62,199 nucleotides of DNA from NCBI GenBank assembly GCA_021838635.1, contig JAKCDC010000014.1:1-62199 (forward strand), given 5' to 3'. Within the stretch, counting starts at the first letter, position 1. Each line of letters begins with the position of its first letter. Shown one piece after another: positions 46,378 through 54,349 of this stretch. The notes under the pieces are model-generated. The model was not told the DNA's origin. It ran no database searches and worked only from the letters and a program-made list of their open reading frames with translations. This DNA is from Pseudomonadota bacterium (GTDB taxonomy: Bacteria > Pseudomonadota > Gammaproteobacteria > Steroidobacterales > Steroidobacteraceae). Position numbers and translations under genes: made by a program.

Positions 46378-46590
46378 AACTGACCTACTACCGGACCGCT
46401 CGGCCGGGCGCAGGGAGCCCTCATACCACGTGAACTCAGAAGATCACCGGGCGACCATCCGTGGAGCTGCCAGGCGCCTACCGGTGCGCGGCCGAGACGT
46501 AACTTCGCCGCCTGCCGATCGGTGGCGCGTGCAAAACGGATGACGGGCCATCATCATCGCCTTCTCGCCTCTGCGGCGCATCTTCCCGCC

Positions 46591-46616
46591 AGGCCCGGAC
46601 CCACAGGTCCGGGCCT
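46591..46616. terminator. Strong hairpin at the 3' end of the M61 gene
   Basis: AGGCCCGGACC (46591-46601) and GGTCCGGGCCT (46606-46616) pair perfectly over eleven bases with a CACA loop. It lies 19 bases beyond the M61 stop. No T-run follows on the minus strand. The region from the element edge (46400) to here has no recognisable gene. Confidence 0.5.
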
Positions 46617-46634
46617 CGTCCTGTCGTGGTGACC

Positions 46635-48554
46635 TCAGTGGCCGGCGTGCGGCGCCATGATCTTGGCCAGCATGTTCTGCGTACCCGGGATTCGCAACAG
46701 ATGCGGATAGCGTGGACCGCCGACATAGCGGACCGAGACCGTGTGGACCCAGCCATCCTGCGCCACCGTGAAGCGCGTCGTGGCATGATCGTGCGCCGCC
46801 GCGCGCAGATAGTACTGAAGCACATCCGGCGAGAACTGCTGGCCGTCGACCGCAATGAGTTTCATCCCCGGGGACATCCCGGCCTTCCACGCCGGAGAGC
46901 CCTCACGCACATCGGAAAGCGCGCCTGACCTGCCGACATTGAAACCATAGGTCAGCCACTGATAATCCACGTGGTGAGTCGCCTCTGCCGCGGTCATGAA
47001 TGGGTTCGGCTTCGCGGTGTATACCAATCGCCAGCCCGAGCGCTTAAGCTCCCCAGTGGGCGGCAGCTTGGATACCTCGTACACATGACGCTGAAAGAAC
47101 GCGTGCCAGTTGTATGGGCATACGGTATTGAGCAACCGCTCGATGTCTGCACGCGTATAAGGCTTGGTGATCGGACCGGTGAACTTCGGCGCGGAGTACA
47201 GGTGCCAGAAAGTATCGAGTGACTTCTTACCGTCCGTGCGCGCCCGGATGATGGTGTCGACGTCGAGCCAAAGCAGCTCACCCTCGGTGTAGAAGTCTGC
47301 GGCCGACCGGCGCAACGAGGGATATTGTCCGGTGGCCGTCATATAGAAATACGGTGCTCCGGTCGTCAGATCGATCAATGGCTCCGTGTATCGACCCGGC
47401 TCGGTCGCCATTTCGCTGTAGATCATGGCCAGATATTGCGGGTATTCGCTCGGCTTGCGAATGCCGCTGCGGAATGAGAGCAGATCGCCCAGATACTGAT
47501 TCATGCCCTCGTAGACCCACAGCAGGTCGGTGCGCTGCGGGATCTGGTAGTTATCCGTCTTCAGATCCCAGGGGCGACGGTATTTGCCGTTCCATGAATG
47601 TGAAAACTCATGTGGGATCAGGTCCCCACCGATCAACTGCTGGTCGGGATTCGTCATAAAATCCGCCGGCGCGCGATCGTCGCTCGACTGATGATGCTCG
47701 ATTCCATCGAAGCTGATGTGGTTCGATAGCGCAAGCAGCGAGTGATAGTTGTACCAGTGGCGCGAGCCGTACAATGCGAACGCCTCCTTCGGCAGGCGCT
47801 TGTACGCAGCCAGTAACTTGGCCGGGACATCGAGTTCTTGCGGCGCATCGGCAAACATATCGAGCCACATATGCGCACTGCCGTGATGCCACAGCTGCAC
47901 TTTGCGGTAAAAGCGTCCCATGAACAACGGGGAATCCCCGACATAGGTCAAGGGCTCCTCAGCGAAATTGACACGCTGCCCCACTCGACTCACGGTCGTG
48001 AGCGCCGTGCCGTACGCCCAACCCTTCGGCAGGATGATGCTCGCTCGCAGATAGTAATGATGGTAGTTGATGTTGTTTTGATAGAAAAACGCTCGTGTCC
48101 AGCAAATCGTGGCAAGGTTCGGTGTCGCCCGCTTGCTCGCGCCACCATTTAACAGCATGGTGAATTGCACTTTAATCGTGCGCACTCCAGCGGGCACGGT
48201 GACATGGAAGGCATACATGTCAACCTTGTCACGCCGCCAGGAGAGCGCTCGCCCCTCGGCACTCACCTTCAGCTGCGATATATCCGCCAGTACGCCGGCC
48301 GGAGAGTGGTAGCCCGGAATCCACTTTGGATAAACGAACGTGAATGGACCGGGCCGCACCGGAATATGCAACGTTGAGACCGCAATGCCGCGTGCGGCCA
48401 GGCGCGCATCCAGCACCAAGGTCTCAGGGTCCGCCTTGGTGGCGTACGGTACCGCGGCGGCGTTGGGCTCCGGAATAAGTCCCGCAGCGCCTGCAGTACC
48501 GCTAAGCCCAATGACCGCGACGGCTAATACCGAGCACATCAATCTTAGCTTCAC
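46635..48554 (-). CDS. M61 family glycyl aminopeptidase-like metallopeptidase with PDZ domain
   Basis: This is a secreted zinc aminopeptidase-like protein. A signal peptide (LRLMCSVLAVAVIGLSGTAGA) precedes the M61 N-terminal beta domain. The zinc site HEFSH is at about residues 315-319 and the third ligand region is WVYEGMNQYLGD. A PDZ domain closes the protein (SDVREGSPAWKAGMSPGMKL). It has 639 residues. It starts at a GTG at 48554 with AAGGAG upstream. Together with the S10 and S41 enzymes nearby it suggests periplasmic peptide digestion. Confidence 0.93.
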   Translation of the reverse strand: MKLRLMCSVLAVAVIGLSGTAGAAGLIPEPNAAAVPYATKADPETLVLDARLAARGIAVSTLHIPVRPGPFTFVYPKWIPGYHSPAGVLADISQLKVSAEGRALSWRRDKVDMYAFHVTVPAGVRTIKVQFTMLLNGGASKRATPNLATICWTRAFFYQNNINYHHYYLRASIILPKGWAYGTALTTVSRVGQRVNFAEEPLTYVGDSPLFMGRFYRKVQLWHHGSAHMWLDMFADAPQELDVPAKLLAAYKRLPKEAFALYGSRHWYNYHSLLALSNHISFDGIEHHQSSDDRAPADFMTNPDQQLIGGDLIPHEFSHSWNGKYRRPWDLKTDNYQIPQRTDLLWVYEGMNQYLGDLLSFRSGIRKPSEYPQYLAMIYSEMATEPGRYTEPLIDLTTGAPYFYMTATGQYPSLRRSAADFYTEGELLWLDVDTIIRARTDGKKSLDTFWHLYSAPKFTGPITKPYTRADIERLLNTVCPYNWHAFFQRHVYEVSKLPPTGELKRSGWRLVYTAKPNPFMTAAEATHHVDYQWLTYGFNVGRSGALSDVREGSPAWKAGMSPGMKLIAVDGQQFSPDVLQYYLRAAAHDHATTRFTVAQDGWVHTVSVRYVGGPRYPHLLRIPGTQNMLAKIMAPHAGH

Positions 48555-49290
48555 AGTGATCTCCTTCCCCGCAGTTGTTCATCCGCCGGGGCACTCCGGC
48601 GGCGGCTAAAGAGGCGCACTATGCGACTTGCGCAGACAAGAGGCGTTCCCCGTCGATGGAAATTGCGATAGGCCGTTCGCTGCGCACGACGATACGTGCG
48701 CTCATTCCGAACCGTGATCGGGGGAAGATCATGGCGCCCGAAACCGGCGCGTCTGGGCGGCATGGGACCCTACCTGACTCATTCGGGACGCTCGCCCCAC
48801 GCCGCATCCCCCGCAAAAACGCACCGACGAACGCTTTGACGGCATTCCCGGCGTTTTGACTCGGCGCGAACAGGTGCGCTGAAGCGGCCGGTTGCTCTCG
48901 GCGTTCCCCCCTTTCGGCCGGCCTTCCGTACCCGGCGCTGAGCCAGCCATGAACCGCAACCGACTCCACCTGGTTGATATGCGTCGCACTGCCCGCTGCG
49001 GGTCGCGACCGTCGCCGGCGAGCCCCAGACCTCGGCAGGGTCACGATCCATTCACACCGTACGGTTGCAGCCGACCTCCGAGGGGGCCATGATCCGAGCG
49101 TCGCGCTCTGAGCCGGGCTACCGGGCCACGGACTTCAGCAGCGCACCGGAAACTGCAGTTCCCGTTGGAGCGACACCCCGCCCTGCATCCTCGGCCGAGG
49201 ACAGTAGACCAGCAGTGGCGCCAAGTCGACAGTGGCGAGACCCGGCGGACACTCGAACAATGACACCCTACATCACGGGCGGGAGAGGGC
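48555..49290. other. Long intergenic region, no gene recognised
   Basis: About 730 bases contain several open frames on both strands, but none has a family-like pattern or a convincing ribosome site. The first part would hold the M61 promoter on the minus strand, and the end holds GGGAGAGGG before the next gene. Composition is similar to neighbours. Confidence 0.5.
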
Positions 49291-50124
49291 ATGAACAGTA
49301 ATCTCTCAGATGAAACTCCGAGCGCCGCGGTCGCGCGGCCATTGACACCCCTCGGACGGCGCCTGCGTCGGGTCATCCCGCTCGTGCTCGGCCTGGCGGT
49401 CCTGGCCGGACTCGCCATTGTTCTGCCCGGGCCACTGTACCGCCTGAGGGTCGTGAGCCTCGGAACCGCCTTTGGACTCATTCGGTACGGCGCGTATGGT
49501 GGCATGGCGGCTGTGGGCCTTGGCGTGCTCACTCTGCTCTGGTGTGCCGTCACCAGGGCCTCCGTCCGGCCCGTCGCGCTGACGCTCCTGGCCATCATAG
49601 TGGGGGCAGTTGCCTGGGGCGTGCCGTTTTTGTGGTTAAAGAAGGCCGAATCCGTCCCGGCCATTCACGACATCACAACCGACACGCGCAATCCGCCGCA
49701 GTTCTTACCCGACGTGATCGCCCTGCGCACCGCGGCCCATGCCGCGAATTCTACGGTTTACGGCGGCGCTCGGATCGCTGCGCTGCAGCACGAGGCTTAT
49801 CCGGACATCCGGCCGATGATCTTTCAACAGCCACCGGCCACGGTCTTCGCCGCCGCACTGAGCACTGTGAAGGACATGGGCTGGACACTCGATTCGGAGC
49901 ATCCGCACACCGGAATCATCGAAGCAAGCAGCACGACGCTGTGGTTTGGCTTCACGGATGATGTGGTGATCCGAATCGAGCCTCAGTCGGACGGAGCACG
50001 GCTGGATATCCGCTCCGAATCGCGTATCGGGGAAAGCGATGTCGGGCGCAATGCGGCGCGAATCCGGCGCTTCCGCACTATGTTGTATCACAAGCTCGGA
50101 CTACCCGCACCGAAGGTGCCCTAG
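49291..50124 (+). CDS. DUF1499 domain membrane protein
   Basis: Three hydrophobic segments (about 29-47, 58-84 and 95-113) are followed by a DUF1499 domain beginning at VPAIHDITTDTRNPPQF, the family's conserved entry. It has 277 residues, and GGGAGAGGG lies just before the ATG. The function of the family is not established. The C-terminal domain would face the periplasm or cytoplasm depending on the topology, which I cannot fix. Confidence 0.85.
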   Translation: MNSNLSDETPSAAVARPLTPLGRRLRRVIPLVLGLAVLAGLAIVLPGPLYRLRVVSLGTAFGLIRYGAYGGMAAVGLGVLTLLWCAVTRASVRPVALTLLAIIVGAVAWGVPFLWLKKAESVPAIHDITTDTRNPPQFLPDVIALRTAAHAANSTVYGGARIAALQHEAYPDIRPMIFQQPPATVFAAALSTVKDMGWTLDSEHPHTGIIEASSTTLWFGFTDDVVIRIEPQSDGARLDIRSESRIGESDVGRNAARIRRFRTMLYHKLGLPAPKVP

Positions 50125-50699
50125 CATGTTCTGCCCCGGGGCAACCGCGCCGGAGTAAAGAACGCCGCGGCTGAGGAACATCCGACGCGCTTGCGGCACG
50201 CTGCGGAAGCTGCGCGAACTCGACGGCATTGTTCCGCAATGACACAAGGCGCGTGGGCGGAATTGATGTCCCCCAGTGGAATCTGCCTGCGCACCGCGGA
50301 AATTCATCGCCTGACCCCGGCATCGGCCGTGAGGCCACTGTGGATCGGGTCTTCCTTTGGCTGGCCAGTGTGAGAACCGAATACTTCCGCTTCGGGATGC
50401 GGGCCACAGGGGCCATTGCATTGAGCGCTCGAGCCGCTCGGATTGCGCCACGCCGCGGATCTGCGGCCCGAGCGGCGCTAGCGCCCACCCGGGCGCCTCC
50501 ACCGCGGACCTTCGTCGATGTTCTTCGGCGTAGCGGCATACGCCCTGGCACGGCTCTGGACGAGTGCACACCATCGTTGCGCTCTGCATGCGCAGTCATT
50601 CCCTGCCTCGCGCGACGTGCGGCGGCGAACACAGCAATGTTATAGTTCCGGGCGCCCGGCCATGAGGCTGACGTCGGCGAAGCGAAGAATAAGGGGAAC
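50125..50699. other. Intergenic region, no gene recognised
   Basis: About 575 bases separate the DUF1499 gene and the S41 peptidase. No open frame has recognisable features. The last bases contain AAGGGGAAC, the ribosome site of the next gene. Confidence 0.5.
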
Positions 50700-52334
50700 A
50701 TGATGCGTTCAGGACACGCACTGCGCGGATTTCTGCTCGGCGCTGCCCTACTCGTGCTGGCCGGTTGTGGCGGCGGTGGTGGCACACAGGCGAGTGCCGC
50801 TTCCGCCTCGCACAGCACTACTGCCGCAAGTTCGGACGGCTGGACCCCTGGAATCTATCCACCGGTGTCCAACTATGCCGAGCGCTGCGCTGTTCCGCGC
50901 ACCGGTACCGATCCCTACACTGGCAAGGCGTATCCCGATGTACCCGGAACGGTCACCGATCAGAATAACTGGCTGCGCTCCTGGACACATGCGCTCTACT
51001 ATTGGTACAGCGAGGTGCCGGATCTCGACCCGGGGCTGTACAGTACCGCCCAGTATTTCAATCTGATGAAGACCTCTCAGGCGGACGCTAGCGGCGCGCC
51101 GAAAGACCGATTCCACTTCTCATATCCCACCGCAACCTGGGAGGCCATGGAACAGGGCACGTCTGTCGGCTATGGCGTTCAGTGGGCCGTAGTAAACGCC
51201 GCCCCGCCGCGCAAGATCATGGTCGCCTACACGGAACCGGGCACGCCGGCGGCGAGCGCTCCGGCGAATCTGGTGCGCGGGGCGCAATTGCTCGCCGTGG
51301 ACGGTGTGGATGCGGTAAACGGCACCACTGCGAGCGATATCAACACCATCAATGCGGGACTTATCCCGACTAAAGACGGTGAAACGCACAGCTTCACGGT
51401 ACTCGATCCGGGTTCGAGCACACCGCGCACGTTCACGATGCAGGCTCAGAACATCACCGACCAACCTGTGCTCCTGGTCAAAACGCTGGCCACACCCGCC
51501 GGGACGGTCGGCTACATTCTCTACAACGACCAGGTCGACATGTCGGCCGAGTCCGAATTAATTCAAGCCATCACCACGCTCAAGGCGGACGGTATCAGCC
51601 ACCTGGTGCTGGATTTGCGCTACAACGGCGGCGGGTTACTCGGACTGGCCAGCGAGCTGGCTTACATGATCGCCGGTCCGACGCAGACCGCCGGGGAGAC
51701 GTTCTATGTGCAGAAATTCAACAACCAGTATCCCACGACTAACCCCATCACCGGCACAGCGATCACGCCACTGCCGTTTCTTGCTACGACGCAAGGCTAC
51801 TCCGTCACCGCCGGACAGGCACTGCCGACACTGAATTTGTCAAGCGTCTACGTACTCACCAGCGCCGATACTTGCTCGGCGAGCGAAGCGATCATCAATG
51901 GTTTGCGCGGCGTCGGCGTGCAGGTCTATCAGTTCGGCTCGACGACCTGTGGCAAGCCCTATGGGTTTTATCCGCAGGACAACTGCGGTACAACGTACTT
52001 CTCCATCGAGTTCAAGGGAGTCAATGCGCGCGGATTCGGGGATTTTGGTGACGGCTTCTCGCCGCAGAACACTGTGTCCTTCCCCGGTGTAACGCTGCCC
52101 GGCTGCTCAGTGGCCGACGATTTCTCTCATGCGCTCGGTGATCCAAGTGAAGCGATCTTGAGCGCGGCGCTCGCATACATGGCCGATCCATCGAGCAGCG
52201 TGTGCCCTGCACCCACCGGCGGCGGCTCCCCGGCACTGCAGACGAAGCAAATGAGTCCCGCCCGCATTAGGGTTCGTTCACCGCTGCGTAAGATGCTGAT
52301 CTTGCCGAATACACCGCATGAACCGCGACCCTAA
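50700..52334 (+). CDS. S41 family C-terminal processing-like peptidase, lipoprotein
   Basis: A lipoprotein signal ends in LVLAGC (cysteine about 23), followed by a glycine stretch. A PDZ-like domain (about 140-250) precedes the S41 core: ISHLVLDLRYNGGGLLGLA and the serine motif TCSASEAIINGLRG (about 391-404). The C-terminal tail after residue 500 is low-complexity and basic. It has 544 residues. The enzyme would be anchored in a membrane and act on exported proteins. The lysine of the usual Ser-Lys dyad is not obvious near the serine; GSTTCGKPYG downstream may hold it. Confidence 0.9.
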   Translation: MMRSGHALRGFLLGAALLVLAGCGGGGGTQASAASASHSTTAASSDGWTPGIYPPVSNYAERCAVPRTGTDPYTGKAYPDVPGTVTDQNNWLRSWTHALYYWYSEVPDLDPGLYSTAQYFNLMKTSQADASGAPKDRFHFSYPTATWEAMEQGTSVGYGVQWAVVNAAPPRKIMVAYTEPGTPAASAPANLVRGAQLLAVDGVDAVNGTTASDINTINAGLIPTKDGETHSFTVLDPGSSTPRTFTMQAQNITDQPVLLVKTLATPAGTVGYILYNDQVDMSAESELIQAITTLKADGISHLVLDLRYNGGGLLGLASELAYMIAGPTQTAGETFYVQKFNNQYPTTNPITGTAITPLPFLATTQGYSVTAGQALPTLNLSSVYVLTSADTCSASEAIINGLRGVGVQVYQFGSTTCGKPYGFYPQDNCGTTYFSIEFKGVNARGFGDFGDGFSPQNTVSFPGVTLPGCSVADDFSHALGDPSEAILSAALAYMADPSSSVCPAPTGGGSPALQTKQMSPARIRVRSPLRKMLILPNTPHEPRP

Positions 52335-52905
52335 CGGGAAGCGCCACCGCCCCCGGGGTACACCGTCGCAGTTGCGCTCTGGGATAGGACACGCGTCGTC
52401 ATCTTCGTAGCGGGTCTCGGGGAGCTGTATGCGGCGTGCGCGCTGGAGCCACGTGAGATTTGGGGACTACTCGATCCTCACGGCTCACGACCGGGATTGA
52501 CGTCGATTGCATCGATCCTGGCCCGATCGCGTTCCGGCCGGCACTGCCGCCACAATCCGACCCGCTGCTTGAGGATCCAGGCCTGAAGCGCCTCGACCAG
52601 CATCAAACCGGTAGCGACGGGGGTCAAACGGTCTGCCGAGGGCGTGGCAGCACGCTGGCGCGCCGATGGGCACGCACCGGGGCCGAGCGCTTCTGCCGAA
52701 TCATGCAATCGTGAGTCGACACCTTGCCGGATCACCCGATCCGCAGTCGATCCTCCCGAGTGCGCCGCGGAGGGCCAAGGCCACCGACAGACGATCGCCG
52801 CCCGCGCGACAGCGCGGACCCGACCGCCGCGGCGTACCCGTGAAACCTCCCGCAGCCCGCCATACTCCGAGCAGGCCGCGGCGCCCCGCTACGCCGTGCC
52901 GCGCG
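52335..52905. other. Intergenic region, no gene recognised
   Basis: About 570 bases. Short open frames on both strands show no family pattern. One minus-strand frame (LVEALQAWILKQRVGLWRQ) looks protein-like but is too short to name. It may be a degraded gene. Confidence 0.4.
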
Positions 52906-54008
52906 TCATTCGCCCCAGTCGACCCAGGCACCGTGCGGATGGACTCGCGCCAGCAGCTCATCCACCCCCTCCGGCCAGAGCGTCAGGCGCAGCGCCGCGG
53001 GTTGATCGCGGCCGAGGAGTTCCAGGCGCAGCCAGGCGAGTGGTCGCTCCGTCGATGCCTCGGCGGCGATCCTCGTCAAATACGCCGTGATGTGCTCCTG
53101 CGCAACCGGCGTCAAATAGCTCCAGAAGATGCTGTGATAAACGACCCGAGTGATATACCGCTCGCTTGCCGACGGCAGAACCGCAGCGAGCCACTGCTGC
53201 GCGTCGCAGGTCTCGACGCGGACGGGCGCCGTCTGCATCAGACCGATCGCAGCGTCAAGGCGCTCAAGACGTTCACGTTGATCCGCCCAGACATAGGCCT
53301 TTAAACGTTCGCACTGCGACCGATCGGTCACGTCCAGGGGTGACGGTCGCAGCCGCGGCGCGAATGGATCTGCAGTGGTGCATCCAGCGGTGGCAGAGGA
53401 CCGCGCCAGCCGCAGGCGACCATCACCTCCGCACCGGTCGCATCGGCGCCCGACCCCGCGGCCTCGTTCCGCCATGGCGTGTCGCCGAACCGGTAAGCAT
53501 ACCGATCTGCAATGACATTCAGCCCAGCGCTGGCACCAAGTTCAAAGAGGCTCAGCGGACACCCGGTACGCGCCGCAATTTCCAACCAACCGGCGACCAG
53601 TGGCGCGGCGCGGCCGACTTCATTGGTCTGCGGCGGATGCCGCAGGAACTCACGTACGAAAGCGCCGTTCTCGCACAGTGCCGAGCGCACCGCCGCGAGC
53701 AGCCGCGGCGGATCGGCAAGAGGGTGCGGCGGGTAGAGCGCCGCCAGTGCAGGCACCCGGCCGGCACGCACCAGCGCATGCAACGCCCCCGCGAGGCGCA
53801 GCGGCAGCGAATCGCCGCAGGGACTCGGATCACCTCGCCACGCCAGGATCGACCGTTCAAGCTCGTTCGCCGAATCAACTCCATCGGCCAGAACGCGGCA
53901 GAGCAAGGCCGTAAACGGGGAACCGAGCCGCTCGCAAAATCCTGCCTGCGTCAGAAAGGCCTCGCGCACCGCTGCCGCGGCGCCGAAATCAGAGCTGCTC
54001 TGGAACAC
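52906..54008 (-). pseudogene. DUF2332 family protein, one-base frameshift
   Basis: The N-terminal part (54008 to about 53340) and the C-terminal part (about 53345 to 52906) lie in different frames. At the junction frame 1 reads RRGCDRHPWT and stops, while the other frame reads PLDVTDRSQCERLKAYVWADQ. Adding one C to the CCCC run near 53334 joins them as RGCDRHPLDVTDR, which gives the family's continuous sequence. The N-terminal part has FELGASAGLNVIADRYAY, a SAM-binding-like segment typical of DUF2332. It starts with a GTG. Function is unknown; a sequencing error could explain the break. Confidence 0.82.
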
Positions 54009-54237
54009 CTGAAAGTGCGCTCCCTTGGTTCACCGACCCGGAAAGTCGGTTACAGAGTGCGGCCTCTGCAGATGCCACATCCGCCGCGCCACTCGTCCGT
54101 CACACACAGAAACATGACCTTTGTCACGAAACGACACCGAAGGATACTCCGCATCACACCCATCGACAATCCATCGGTAACTGGGAGCACCCCTCTCTAA
54201 GCCCCCTTCGTGCATTGCAAATGACGTCTGCACAGAA

Positions 54238-54283
54238 GTGACACCGATCCGTCACCGGACCGTCACACAGCGCTGCCTATAGT
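54238..54283 (+). promoter_or_regulatory. Possible promoter and repeated GTCAC sites before the TonB receptor gene
   Basis: TATAGT (54278-54283) fits a -10 element. Just upstream GTGAC (54238-54242) and GTCAC (54251-54255) form an inverted pair, and a second GTCAC follows at 54262-54266, 11 bases on. A regulator could bind there. No good -35 is seen. The 341 bases between the DUF2332 start and this receptor hold no gene. Confidence 0.35.
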
Positions 54284-54349
54284 CGCGGACATCGAGTTGC
54301 ACCAACTCTCCATCCTCTATTTCAGCTCGGACCTTCGGGGAATATCGCT

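Larger units (their letters stand above)
44503..46393. mobile_element. Decayed 1.9-kb transposon-like element with inverted-repeat ends
   Basis: The left end reads CAGTAGTGGGTCAGTT (44503-44518) inward, and the right end reads CGGTAGTAGGTCAGTT (46393-46378) inward on the other strand, matching 14 of 16. GACCGC lies directly outside both ends (44497-44502 and 46394-46399), a possible target-site duplication. The transposase stop codon lies inside the left repeat and the HNH stop lies just inside the right one. Contents are an IS1-like transposase relic, an IS3 relic, a frameshifted small basic gene and an intact HNH gene. The transposase is dead, so the element cannot move by itself. Confidence 0.65.

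Noticed and set aside
48619-49044. 141-codon minus-strand frame upstream of M61
   Set aside because: No motif, and overlapping frames of similar length exist on both strands.
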